Source: Sporofaciens musculi (GTDB lineage Bacteria > Bacillota > Clostridia > Lachnospirales > Lachnospiraceae). From it: a stretch of 64,000 nt of DNA. Position numbers and translations under genes: made by a program. The number at the start of each line of letters is the position of its first letter. The stretch's first letter is position 1. Under the pieces are notes generated by a model. That model did not search any database. It was not told the origin of the DNA and saw only the letters and a program-made list of their open reading frames with translations. The stretch is from assembly GCF_009830285.1 (NCBI RefSeq), contig NZ_WUQX01000001.1:1860501-1924500 (forward strand), written 5' to 3'. Below are positions 44,954 through 55,442 of this stretch, piece by piece.

Positions 44954-46033
44954 ATGAAAATAACATTTTGTCTTCCTGGATTGAAGCGCGGACCAGTAGG
45001 AGGATATAAAGTGGTATATATTTATGCAAATGCCCTTTGTGAACGCGGACATGAAGTTACGATCGTACATGATAACACGAATCTGACTGGCCGCCGCTGG
45101 ATTGACAGAGTATTTCTATTTCGTATATTATTGCTGATATTCCTCTATGGATTCAAGCCGCGCTGGTATAAATTGGATAAACGTATAAATCAAGTCTTAA
45201 TGTTAAATGGATTTAAGATGGATAAAGTACCAGATGGAGACGCGGTTGTAGCAACAGCCTCGGTTACTGCCGGTGATGTAAATAGGCTATCGGCAAAAAA
45301 GGGAAAAAAATATTATTTTATACAAGATTATGAAAAATGGGACAACTCAGAAGAAGATTTGATTGCAACTTATCGAATGCCCTTTACTTTTGTCACTATA
45401 TCGGCATGGCTGAAAGCCTTATTAGAACAGTATACAGAATTTCCGGTTATGCTAATTCAGAATGGAATTGAATTTGATGATTTCTATGTACTTAAGGATA
45501 TAGATAAGCGTAATCCGTATACGGTGGCCATGCTTTATCACAAATTACCCAATAAAGGAAGTAAGTATGGAATTCGTGCCCTTTGTAAATTAAAGAAAAA
45601 AATACCAGAATTGCATGTAAATATGTTTGGAACAATGAAAAGACCAAAAAATCTTCCCGAATGGATGGATTATACACAGAAAGCATCAAAAGATGAATTA
45701 CGTTATATATATAATAATTCATCTGTTTTTCTATGTCCGACTATACGGGAAGGATTTGGATTGACAGGTGCAGAGAGTATGGCTTGTGGGTGTGCATTGG
45801 TTTCTACAAATTATGCAGGAGTACGAGAATATGCCGTTGACGGAAGAAACTCTTTGCTCTGTGATGTGAAAAGTGAGAATTCTTTGTATAAAGCGTTAAA
45901 GCGATGTATGGAGGACAACAATCTGAGAATCAGGTTGGCTAGAACGGGTAATGAGGATATACAGGCATTTTCATGGAAAAGTGCAATAGATAAGTTTGAG
46001 AGGATGCTGACGGTTGAAAAAGAAAAGATTTAA
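44954..46033 (+). CDS. GT4 glycosyltransferase
   Basis: The 359-residue GT-B enzyme has the N-terminal LPGLKRGPVGGYKVVY loop and the C-terminal donor-binding region (PTIREGFGLTGAESMACG). GGAGGGAGG precedes the ATG. Its frame overlaps the next gene by 20 bp. The transferred sugar is not predictable. Confidence 0.92.
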   Translation: MKITFCLPGLKRGPVGGYKVVYIYANALCERGHEVTIVHDNTNLTGRRWIDRVFLFRILLLIFLYGFKPRWYKLDKRINQVLMLNGFKMDKVPDGDAVVATASVTAGDVNRLSAKKGKKYYFIQDYEKWDNSEEDLIATYRMPFTFVTISAWLKALLEQYTEFPVMLIQNGIEFDDFYVLKDIDKRNPYTVAMLYHKLPNKGSKYGIRALCKLKKKIPELHVNMFGTMKRPKNLPEWMDYTQKASKDELRYIYNNSSVFLCPTIREGFGLTGAESMACGCALVSTNYAGVREYAVDGRNSLLCDVKSENSLYKALKRCMEDNNLRIRLARTGNEDIQAFSWKSAIDKFERMLTVEKEKI

Positions 46034-47345
46034 GCTGAGCCCTAGTTGGAGGAAATTTGTAGCACTTATTTATGCATTGGCGCCTTTTTTGGGATATTAT
46101 GACGTTCCTTTTATCAGAAAAAATTTATTTGTGGTTCTGGTATTCTTGATATCTTTATTTACCGTTTTTCCTGTATTGGTAAAAGAAGGTTGGAGCTACA
46201 AAAAGGGAAATAATGTACTTGATATTTTGCTGCCAATGATGGGGCTTGTATTTATTACAGGAATAATCAGGCCCTTTTTAACAGGAATAAATATGACGTC
46301 AGGACAGATATATTATTTCTTTTTATTTTTTGGTACATTGGTATTCAGTTCTGTTCTCTTTATGGATGAAAAGCTAAGGAATTTATTCAGGAAATATGTT
46401 GAAGGTATTACAATATTCATGTCAATCTGTGTCGTAGTGCAATGTGTTATGCATTATATTTTAAATATGCAGGTGGAAGTAACATGGGCTATACATCTTC
46501 CGTTTCGCGAAATGATGGATACAGAGATTGCAGGAGATATTGAGATAAGAACAATGGAGATGTACAATCATTTGTTCCGACCAAGAGCATTTTTCATTGA
46601 ACCAGCCAATTTTGCACAGTATTGTTCAATAGGGCTGGTAAGTATTCTGACCCAGAAGAAGGAATATAGGATGAAAGCAATCATTGTGACCTTTGCGATG
46701 ATAATGACTACATCTGGAATCGGTATTTTTTCGGTTATTCTTATTTGGGGCGGGGCGTTTCTGTTAAGTGGAAAGGGAATTAAAAAAAAGACATTATTTG
46801 GAATAATGGCGCTTGCGGCCATAGGAATACCGGCTACTCTATATGCATATTTCAGGATAGAATTTATTCATAATGCAGTAGATAGAATGTTATTTTCATA
46901 TGATGGATACAATTCAGTAGAAGGCAGATTAGGGACATGGAGATTTGTGCGAGAATTATCGGGAATTAAGTATGTCATTGGAAATGGATATAGAAATTTC
47001 CCTACTTTTATTAGAAATGGAGTAGTTGTGAACTATTACATGACTGCAATAACAGAGTTATTTTATTGTCAGGGCATTTTGGGAGGAATATTGTTTTGCA
47101 TGTTATGTGTGGCATTAATGAAAAAGATATGGAACAGACGAGATAAAAGTTGTATTCTTATGGTGTTTATAGCAATTATTTACATTATTGGCTCCAATTT
47201 GTTTGTGCCATATAGGGCGGTTCTGTATATACCCTTTTTATTTTATTTGGCAGAAAAAGATGATAATAAAGAAAATGAATTTATTGATGTGATAAAAGGA
47301 AATTTATATGAAAAAGATAGGATTAATAACATTTTGGAAAGATAA
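46014..47345 (+). CDS. Wzy-like EPS polymerase, locus 2
   Basis: The 443-residue protein is strongly hydrophobic with about 11-12 membrane helices and a periplasm-side type loop (residues 160-200). The motif region RPRAFFIEPANFAQY resembles the Wzy/ligase segment R-x-x-x-F-x-E-P. It starts at a TTG (AGAGG upstream) overlapping the GT4 gene. Confidence 0.8.
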   Translation: MKKKRFKLSPSWRKFVALIYALAPFLGYYDVPFIRKNLFVVLVFLISLFTVFPVLVKEGWSYKKGNNVLDILLPMMGLVFITGIIRPFLTGINMTSGQIYYFFLFFGTLVFSSVLFMDEKLRNLFRKYVEGITIFMSICVVVQCVMHYILNMQVEVTWAIHLPFREMMDTEIAGDIEIRTMEMYNHLFRPRAFFIEPANFAQYCSIGLVSILTQKKEYRMKAIIVTFAMIMTTSGIGIFSVILIWGGAFLLSGKGIKKKTLFGIMALAAIGIPATLYAYFRIEFIHNAVDRMLFSYDGYNSVEGRLGTWRFVRELSGIKYVIGNGYRNFPTFIRNGVVVNYYMTAITELFYCQGILGGILFCMLCVALMKKIWNRRDKSCILMVFIAIIYIIGSNLFVPYRAVLYIPFLFYLAEKDDNKENEFIDVIKGNLYEKDRINNILER

Positions 47346-49662
47346 TTATGGTTCAGCTTTGCAATGTTATGCTACAAAATCAATTATTCAGAAAATGGAA
47401 TATAATTGTGAGGTATTAGTGTATGAACCTCATGGAAAAGAAAAATATATCAGTTTTATGAAAAGGGCTTTTGATCGTCTGTGGCAAAGTATCACAGCTC
47501 CTGGTTTTTATAAACATTATTCAGAATTGAGAAGAAATTCCCAAAATACATTTCGGGATATGCCGGATAGCGTGAAATTTAGTTTAGAATTATTTTGCCA
47601 GTCTGTACTGCAGCCAAGAGGGTACGGCAGAGCAATGTTAAAAAAAATAGGAAATAGCCAAGAGTATACTGCGTTTATTGCGGGTTCAGATCAGATATGG
47701 AACGGAGCGGCGCCAGTAGACTCTTTTTATTTTCTTGCGTTTGCTCCAGATAATAAAAAGATTGCGTTTGCTCCTAGTTTTGGAACATCCAAAGTGATGA
47801 ATTATAACCGGAAAAGGTTTGAAAATTTGATTAAAAAATTCCGGTATTTATCGGTACGGGAGGAGGATGGAATAAAAAATGTTCATAGTCTGACTGGCAG
47901 ATATGCGCAGCGTATTTCAGACCCGGTAGTTATGATTGATAAAAAAGGGTGGACAGATTTTTCAGAGGGGGGAATCGTACATGTTCGTCCTTATATATTA
48001 CTGTTTTTTCTGAATAAACCAGACAATAAAGTTGTAGAAACAATCCAAAATATAGCTAATTATGAAAAAAAGAAATATGATACTTTATGTTTTGTATATA
48101 AATATGATAATTTTTTTCAAATAGAAGGATACCGTACAGTAGAGGGAGGACCTAAGGATTATCTTTCTCTGATTAGTCATGCGGAGTTTATATTTACCGA
48201 TTCTTTCCACACAGCGCTTTTTAGTATCATTTTTAATCGCTCTTTTTATGTTTTTCCCAGAAATTATGGACATAGCTGTGAACAGACAAGCCGCCTTCGC
48301 ACTTTGCTGCGTATATATAAATGTGAGAATCGAATGATTTGGAATGAAAACGCAGCAAAAAACATAGAGATTACTCCATTACATGATTGTAGTCAGATAT
48401 TGGAAAAAGAAAGAAATAGAGCAATCAAATTTCTTGAAGCTTCTATTGCATCATGCAATAACAATAGGGGGAAGATTGGGAAAAAAGGGATACCTGAATT
48501 AAGGGAATTATGTACAGGTTGCTGTGTGTGTGAAACAGTTTGTCCGACAGGGGCGATTAAGATGAAAGAACATCCGAAAGGTTACATGATTCCGGAAATT
48601 GATGTTAAACGGTGCATTTCTTGCGGAAAATGTGAAAGGTATTGTAACACTGTACTGAATTTTAAGAAGATTAAGAAAACCGCTTATGTTGCATATGCCA
48701 AAGACAAGATGATTAGAGATTCTTCCGCCTCAGGGGGGATGTTTCAAATTTTAGCGAGATATACCATCCTTAAAGGTGGAATCGTATTTGGAGCAGGCAT
48801 TTTGTATGAAAACAATCATATTGAGATTCGGCATTTATCTGCAGAAACGGAAGAAGAACTTTATCCGCTTCTGAATTCAAAATATGTGGAGAGTAATTGC
48901 AGCGGAATATATACCAAGGTGCTAAAAGAATTAAAAAAAGGAAGGATGGTTCTTTATAGTGGAACGTCTTGTCAGATAGAGGGACTAAAAAGATATTTAC
49001 AAGGTAAAGAATATTCTAATCTATATACAATAGACTTGATCTGTCACGGCGTACCAGGCAGATATCTATATCATAATTATATTTCTTACTTGGAAGAAAA
49101 ATATAAGTCAAAAATCACAGGATTTTCTTTTCGGAATAAGAAGTTAGATGATTTATTTACCGAGAGAATCCAGTTTATAGACGGGGAGAAAGCGGTTCAG
49201 TGGAAAAAATCACCATATTATCGAATGTTTTTTGAAGAACAAAGTTATCGGGACTGTTGTTATCAATGCCAATATTCTTCTGTTCATAAGCCAAGCGATA
49301 TTACTCTTGGAGATTATTTTGAAGTGAATCAAGATTATCCAGAGCTATTTAAGCAGGGGGAGATTTTAGAAAAGGTTGGGAATCCATCTTCTGTGATTAT
49401 TCATACGGCTCAGGGAGTGAAATTAATTGACGAGTGCAGGGAACACATCCGAGTACATGAGGTCGATGTGGATAGAGTACAATTAAGTCATCGGCAATTA
49501 TGTATTCCGTCGGTATATACTCATCAGCGTGAAAGATTATTTAAACTTTATAAAGAAGGAGGTTTTAAAGCAATTCAACAATACTATTGGTGGAAAGATT
49601 TTGTGGAATTTTTACCTAAAACATTTGTACTTATGATGAAAAAAACAGAAGAAGGTGAGTAA
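47308..49662 (+). CDS. Pyruvyltransferase and FrhB-like Fe-S fusion protein
   Basis: Residues 1 to about 385 form a polysaccharide pyruvyl transferase domain (IGLITFWKDNYGSALQ, FIAGSDQIWNG, FIFTDSFHTALFS). Two 4Fe-4S motifs follow at about residues 402-450 (CTGCCVCETVCP, CISCGKCERYC). An FrhB-like domain reaches the end (SSASGGMFQIL, GTSCQIEGL, DLICHGVPG, DITLGDYF). In locus 1 the two halves are the separate genes at 23150 and 25966. The start overlaps the Wzy gene by 38 bp. Confidence 0.9.
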   Translation: MKKIGLITFWKDNYGSALQCYATKSIIQKMEYNCEVLVYEPHGKEKYISFMKRAFDRLWQSITAPGFYKHYSELRRNSQNTFRDMPDSVKFSLELFCQSVLQPRGYGRAMLKKIGNSQEYTAFIAGSDQIWNGAAPVDSFYFLAFAPDNKKIAFAPSFGTSKVMNYNRKRFENLIKKFRYLSVREEDGIKNVHSLTGRYAQRISDPVVMIDKKGWTDFSEGGIVHVRPYILLFFLNKPDNKVVETIQNIANYEKKKYDTLCFVYKYDNFFQIEGYRTVEGGPKDYLSLISHAEFIFTDSFHTALFSIIFNRSFYVFPRNYGHSCEQTSRLRTLLRIYKCENRMIWNENAAKNIEITPLHDCSQILEKERNRAIKFLEASIASCNNNRGKIGKKGIPELRELCTGCCVCETVCPTGAIKMKEHPKGYMIPEIDVKRCISCGKCERYCNTVLNFKKIKKTAYVAYAKDKMIRDSSASGGMFQILARYTILKGGIVFGAGILYENNHIEIRHLSAETEEELYPLLNSKYVESNCSGIYTKVLKELKKGRMVLYSGTSCQIEGLKRYLQGKEYSNLYTIDLICHGVPGRYLYHNYISYLEEKYKSKITGFSFRNKKLDDLFTERIQFIDGEKAVQWKKSPYYRMFFEEQSYRDCCYQCQYSSVHKPSDITLGDYFEVNQDYPELFKQGEILEKVGNPSSVIIHTAQGVKLIDECREHIRVHEVDVDRVQLSHRQLCIPSVYTHQRERLFKLYKEGGFKAIQQYYWWKDFVEFLPKTFVLMMKKTEEGE

Positions 49663-49663
49663 T

Positions 49664-50608
49664 ATGTATCAATGGATAACCTATCTTAGAAACATTATAT
49701 TTGGATATATTTATGCCAAAAGAATTATTATAAGAAATAAAGACTCCAATATACTTTTAACATATAGAGGAGTTGGAGATCGCGTTTTCATGTTAGCATA
49801 CGTTAGAGCCTATCAAAAGCAGCATAATATTAAAAATATTAAAATCATTTCTGGCGATCCGGATAGTCCGGTTTATCAATGCTTTGGAATGAAAAGAAAC
49901 GAATTAATATATGAAAAAGAGAAGCACATATATATCATGAATAAGTTTTATACTACCTATGCGGGATTTAAATTTAGGAAAAAATATCCACAACTAGTTC
50001 CGGTTACTATTTTTGCATATGTTCGGACAGATTTATTTGATTATAATAGAATCATAAGATTTTCGGATGTGGTAAAAGTGATATATCAATTACCTAAAAG
50101 TACAACTCCTGATAAATGTGTAAGCTTAAGTTCAGGAGGACTTGCAGAAAAACTATTGGCAGAAGGAGTTATTATACCAAATAGAACGGTACTGATGAAT
50201 CCATATGCCAATAGTGTCAAGGAGTTATCTTTAGACCTTTTTGAGAAAATTGTCAAAGAACTGACGAATTGGGGGATTAACGTGATTGTATCGGCTCAAA
50301 AAGGAAAAAGGAGGATAAGTAATGCGTATCATTTAGACTTTACACTGGATGAGGCAATCCCATTGTGTAATGCAGTTGGTTTTGTGATTGGAGCGAGAAG
50401 TGGATTTATGGATTTAGTTTCTTTTTCTAATGCGGCAATACTCTCCATTGACAGTGATGAATATCCACATTCGGATTTATTTTTACTGGAAGATTGTTGG
50501 CAGCAGAACCATAAGATAAAGACGATTCGGTTATGTAATGGAAATGAAGAAGAATTGATAAAAAAGGTAGTTGACAATACGTTAAAATATTTTAATATTA
50601 GCAAATAA
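49664..50608 (+). CDS. GT-B glycosyltransferase, GT9/heptosyltransferase-like
   Basis: The roughly 314-residue protein has TYRGVGDRVFMLAYVRAY near the N-terminus and VIGARSGFMDLVSFSNA near residue 250. These resemble the GxGD and donor-binding segments of ADP-heptose LPS heptosyltransferases. The ATG at 49664 is better placed behind AGAAGG than the GTG at 49655. The exact family is uncertain. Confidence 0.65.
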   Translation: MYQWITYLRNIIFGYIYAKRIIIRNKDSNILLTYRGVGDRVFMLAYVRAYQKQHNIKNIKIISGDPDSPVYQCFGMKRNELIYEKEKHIYIMNKFYTTYAGFKFRKKYPQLVPVTIFAYVRTDLFDYNRIIRFSDVVKVIYQLPKSTTPDKCVSLSSGGLAEKLLAEGVIIPNRTVLMNPYANSVKELSLDLFEKIVKELTNWGINVIVSAQKGKRRISNAYHLDFTLDEAIPLCNAVGFVIGARSGFMDLVSFSNAAILSIDSDEYPHSDLFLLEDCWQQNHKIKTIRLCNGNEEELIKKVVDNTLKYFNISK

Positions 50609-50631
50609 CGGAATAGGTATGGTACATAATT

Positions 50632-52084
50632 ATGAGTAACAAATTGAAAAGATCAATAAAGTTAAATACAGTTATTTTTGCATTAAAAAGGGTATTGACA
50701 GTGATTTTTCCAATGATAACTTTACCATATGCGTTACGTGTATTAGGTGTTGAAAATATAGGGAATTATAATTTTGTGTTATCTGTTATCGGATATTTTA
50801 CGTTAATTGGTATTCTTGGTTTGCATGACTATGGAAGGCGTGACGGTGCAATCATCCGGAGCGACAGACAAAAAATCTCATTGTTTGCATCAGAAATATT
50901 TTCATTCAATCTATTTATTACGAGTATTGCATATATTATGCTATTTATTTGTACGCTCTTGATTAGTAGGCTGAGAAAAGACGGGCTGTTAGTATTTATA
51001 TGTTCATTATCTATCTTACTTACAACGATTGGAGTTGAATGGATATATAGCGTATATGAAGATTATATTTATATTACAGTACGGCAAATTTTGACTCAAT
51101 TTGTATCAATGATATTGATGTTTATATTTGTTCGCGACAGAGATGATTTGCTTGTCTATGCAGCTATCTCTATCATAGCGTCTGCAGGTTCAAATTTATT
51201 TAATTTATTCCATTCAAAAAAATATTGTGATCTGAAATTTACACTAAAAGGTAATTGGAAAACCCATTTGCAGAAAAGTATTATTTTTTGCAAATTCAAT
51301 GATGATAACAATCTATGTACATACAGATATGACTATTTTAGGATTTCTCTGCGGAGATTACAGCGTGGGATTATATAGCGCGGCCGTAAAAGTATACAAT
51401 GTAATTGGCGCTATATTAATAGCTGCAGCAAGCGTAGGAATTGCAAGATTAAGCGAATATTCAGGAAATGGTAAAAAGTATGAGTTCAATCAGTTGGCTG
51501 AAGAAATTTACGGAGTAATCCTTACTATAACATTTCCCGTAGTCGTGGGAGTATGTTGTTATTGCAGAGAAATAATCTGTATGGTTGGAGGTAAGGAATA
51601 TACAGAGGCTCATACGTCGTTGTTCATATTATCAATCGCTCTTTTATTTTTTATTTTGGCCGTTTATTGGGGACAATGTATTTTGATTCCAAACGGAAAA
51701 GAAAAAGAATTACTGTATATCACTTCTATAAGTGCGGTTATAAATATTGTATTAAATTTTGCGCTTATTCCATTTCTAAAACAAGATGCAGCAGCTATAA
51801 CTACAATGTTAAGCGAAGGTTTTACCGCGCTTTTAACGATCATATATGGAAGAAAATTGGTCAAATTAGAAGGGATATACTCTATTATATTGAAAAGTCT
51901 GATAGGAAGCGGATTTGTGTGTGTTGTTTCAGTGACTTTGAAGAATATTTTTATTAACCCTAATATAGCGTTGGGTGTGAGTATCATATTAAGTGCGGTT
52001 GGATACCTCATGATTGAAGTAGTTGTTAAAAATGAAGTGGTTTATAAGCCTGTAATTTTTTGTATTCAAAAGTTATTTAATTGA
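50632..52084 (+). pseudogene. Wzx-type flippase, locus 2, frameshifted at T6
   Basis: The first frame (NTVIFALKRVLTVIFPMITLPYAL) is the N-terminal half of a MOP-superfamily flippase. The second frame (51299-52084) continues MMITIYVHTDMTILGFL. They meet at the T6 run 51284-51289; seven T residues would restore a protein of about 485 residues. The flippase of locus 1 is broken too. Confidence 0.87.
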
Positions 52085-52110
52085 TGTACCTTAAGCGGGA
52101 TGGAGGAAAT

Positions 52111-53222
52111 ATGATAAAAAGTAAGATAAAAAATATGGTTAAAACGATTATAAAGTCGTATAAAAAAGTGGGATGGAGATGTATGGATACCGGCCCTATA
52201 GATGTCCATATGAATGGACAAATCCATCGGATTATCAGATTTTTCGGCTTTACGGTAAGCGGTAAATTAGATGGCCAAAAGGGTAAGGGGGGGTATAAAT
52301 ACTCCGGTATTTTATCTGAAAATTAACAGAGAGGCCCCGTACACTCTGGAATGTATTCAGATGTGGCTGGACATCGCGGCGCAGATGGGGGCAGATTATT
52401 ATATTGTATGTGATAATAAATGGCTGGAGCACAAGGTTTTGAAAACCTGTCTTTTTGAGGACCGTAATATCAAATTCATCCCCTCTTATGGCCGCTCTCT
52501 CAGGCAGACTGCGGACAGGCTCTATACAGGAAATTGGAGGTTTGCCACACATGCCCATTTAACACCTTTCTATCATGCGAAAAAAATGGGATATCAGTCG
52601 TTTTGGAGTGTGGATGCAGACGATACTTCTTTTTTGATGGAATATGAAAGAACGAGTCAGGCTCTTATACAGGTGGAACAGTATGTAAAGGAAAAGGCGT
52701 ATCTGCCATGTCCCTTGATATGTGGTTTAGCCGTACCCATGGCAAACATTGGAGCTTTGGCGTGACTTTTATTAATGATAATGTAGGATTTATAGACATT
52801 TTTCAGAATACGGTATCTAAAGAATGGATGAAGCATTATCAAGAGATGGAAACCGCATTTAACCTGGATTGGTTTTTACTTATCTGAAGGATTTTGAGGA
52901 CATAAAGATAGAGACCTTTTATATAGAAAGGTGCTGGTTCATCCATTGGGGAAATTCTCTTATCAATCCTTTTTATTCCTGGGTAAATTATTGGGAGAAT
53001 GGGAAGATACATTATCCGATTTTGGAGGGGATCTATCACAATAAAGAAGCTGGATGTCTGGATATTGCGGATGCGGTCAGAATCGACGTGAGAGCCACGA
53101 GGGATGAGGGTATGAGGATTCTGGAAAATAGAATCTGTAAATCCAGATATTTTCAGAGCCAGCAAAGAAGGTTATTTCAAAACCAGGATTTTGCAGGTGA
53201 TAAAGATTATCTAAGATTTTGA
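52111..53222 (+). pseudogene. Glycosyltransferase-like gene with three frameshifts
   Basis: Four frame segments make up one protein. It begins MIKSKIKNMVKTII, changes frame at G7 (52287-52293), near 52700 and at T5 (52873-52877), and ends RLFQNQDFAGDKDYLRF. Coherent segments are INTPVFYLKINREAPYTLEC, FWSVDADDTSFL and IHWGNSLINPFYS. VDADD suggests a GT-A enzyme. With three breaks in 1.1 kb this is the most damaged gene of the window; I do not recognise the family. Confidence 0.75.
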
Positions 53223-53236
53223 AGGGAGGCTGCATA

Positions 53237-54758
53237 ATGGGAGAGTTGGAGTATATTATCGTTCAGGCAGGCGGCAAGGGAACGCGCATGAAGGAGTTGA
53301 CAAAAAATAAACCAAAAGCATTGGTACCGGTGAATAACCTGCCGATGCTTTTTCATTTGTTCCGTAAATTTCCGGATAAGAAGTATGTGATTATCGGGGA
53401 TTATAAATATGATGTGCTAAAACGTTATCTGAGGGAATTTGCAGAGGTGGAGTATTGTCTGGTATGCGGTACGGGGCATGTGGGCACCTGCGGGGGACTA
53501 AAGGAGGCTCTTTCTCATATTCCTGGGCAGAAACGTTTCATGCTAATCTGGTGCGATTTGATTCTTCCGGATGTGTATGAAATACCAAACTCAAAGGGTG
53601 ATATCATCGGTCTGTCAAAGGATTTTCCATGCAGGTGGAAGTATGAGAACGGGGTGTTCAGTGAGAAAAAAGTTCTGAGTTTGGCGTGGCGGGTTTTTTT
53701 TTCATTTTCATGACGAACAGCGCCTTGAAGATGTACCGGATGAGGGGGAGTTTGTTCGCTGGCTTCAATCAAAAGGCTTTCATTTTGAAGAACAAGGGCT
53801 GTACCGCACTCATGAGTACGGGCTGTACAGTGAGTGGGAGAAGTTGAGTAAGGCAAGATGCCGTCCCTTTAACAGTATGAGAGTGGAGGGGGATAGAATC
53901 TATAAGCTTCCTGTTGATAAGCAGGGCAGAGAGCTGGCAGTTCGGGAGGCGGCCTGGTATCAAAAGATTAAAGAGGAAAAGTTTGAAAATATCCCTGTAA
54001 TCTATGAGTATGAGCCTCTTTGTATGGAGTACATTGATGGAAGGAATATCTATGAATATGATTCCATTTCCTATGAGGAGAAGAAGGGGATTCTGGAACA
54101 GGTGATTGGGTGTCTGAGGCAAGTCCATGGTTTGGAGTCGGTTCCGTCTGACCAGGAGAGTTACAGGATTGCTTATTTGGATAAAACATATGAGAGGCTT
54201 AAGAAGGTGCGCCCTCTGGTTCCTTTTGGGGATGATGAGGCGGTGGTGGTAAACGGTAGAAGGTGCAGAAATATTTTCTGCTGTCAGGATATTGTGGAGA
54301 GGCTGGTGATGGAGTATTGTCCGGACAGCTTCCGACTGATTCATGGGGATTGTACCTTCAGCAATATGATGCTTAAGCAGGATAAGACGCCGGTTTTACT
54401 TGACCCGCGGGGGTATTTTGGAAGGACTAAGCTCTATGGAGACGCAGCCTATGACTGGGTAAAGCTGTATTATTCCCTGGTAAGTAATTATGACCAGTTT
54501 AATTTGAAGCGTTTTACCCTTGATATTGATGAGAAAGGCGTGAGACTTGTGATTGCGTCAAACCATTGGGAAGATATGGAGGACTGTTTTTTTGAGCTCT
54601 TGGAGGGGGAAGTGACAAGGAGGCAGATGAAGCTGTTTCTGGCGATTACGTGGTTGAGTCTTACCACCTATGCCTGGGAGGATTATGATTCGATTTGCGG
54701 GGCATTTTATAATGGACTTTATTATTTGGAGGAGGCGCTAGATGAATACAATGAATAA
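53237..54758 (+). pseudogene. Sugar nucleotidyltransferase-kinase fusion, frameshifted at T9
   Basis: The N-terminal half (YIIVQAGGKGTRMKELTKNKPKALVPV) is a nucleotidyltransferase. The C-terminal half (53844-54758 and its upstream frame) is an aminoglycoside-phosphotransferase-like kinase with HGDCTFSNMM and LLDPRG as catalytic loop and metal motif. The frame is lost at T9 (53694-53702). One base less or two more restores about 507 residues. Such two-domain proteins phosphorylate and then activate a sugar or alcohol. The ATG at 53237 has GGGAGG upstream. Confidence 0.85.
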
Positions 54759-55341
54759 ATTTTTTGACAGGAATAGCAGGATTATTGGGAATGCGTTGGA
54801 TTCGATTTCTGAACATGATATGGAGAGGCTGATTTCTGACTGTGAGAGAACGATTAGAAAGGGACATAAGGTGATTGCGTCTGGATTGGGGAAGAATGTG
54901 CCTATCTGTGATAAGTTTGTAGGGACCATGCTTTCCCTTGGGCTGGATGCGGGATTCCTCCATATGAATTCTGCGGTGCATGGGGATATGGGAATGGTAC
55001 ATAAGGGAGATTTGGTGATTATTCTTACCAAAAGCGGTGCGACTGCGGAGACGGTGTACCTTGTGGAATTGCTGAGGAAGCGGGAGGATGTGAAGCTGTG
55101 GCTTATAAGCTTTGAGCAGCAGAGTGTGCTGGCGGACACCATGGAAAATAAGATATTAATCCAGATGGAACATGAGGGGGATCTGTGGGATATTGTTCCG
55201 AATAATTCCACAACCCTGAATCTGATTGTGCTTCAGACGGTTGCGGTGGAGTTGTCAAGGCGGCTTCGTCTGGATTTGGAGAGGGATTTTAAGCCTAACC
55301 ATCCGGGAGGGGCTATTGGGGAGAGGCTGAATCATAAATAA
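54742..55341 (+). CDS. SIS-domain sugar-phosphate isomerase-like protein
   Basis: The 199-residue protein has a SIS fold (VIASGLGKNVPICDKFVG, ILTKSGATAETV, PGGAIG), as in the isomerase domain of KpsF/GutQ-type arabinose-5-phosphate isomerases and GmhA-like enzymes, without CBS domains. It overlaps the preceding kinase fusion by 17 bp. Together they may prepare a heptose- or pentose-type precursor. It is the last gene of EPS locus 2. Confidence 0.88.
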   Translation: MNTMNKFFDRNSRIIGNALDSISEHDMERLISDCERTIRKGHKVIASGLGKNVPICDKFVGTMLSLGLDAGFLHMNSAVHGDMGMVHKGDLVIILTKSGATAETVYLVELLRKREDVKLWLISFEQQSVLADTMENKILIQMEHEGDLWDIVPNNSTTLNLIVLQTVAVELSRRLRLDLERDFKPNHPGGAIGERLNHK

Positions 55342-55366
55342 GCTGATTTTATCTGACAAATAGAAA

Positions 55367-55413
55367 CACAAGATATGGCAATTTATGTGAAGCATGATTT
55401 GCCATATCTTGTG
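55367..55413. terminator. 15-bp perfect inverted repeat between convergent operons
   Basis: The arm 55367-55381 pairs perfectly with 55399-55413 around a 17-nt loop. It lies between the end of EPS locus 2 and the convergent oxidoreductase gene. T-rich tails are weak on both sides, so termination is likely but not certain. Confidence 0.6.
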
Positions 55414-55442
55414 AATGTTCTGCTTAAAGGTGCAGTCCCTTC

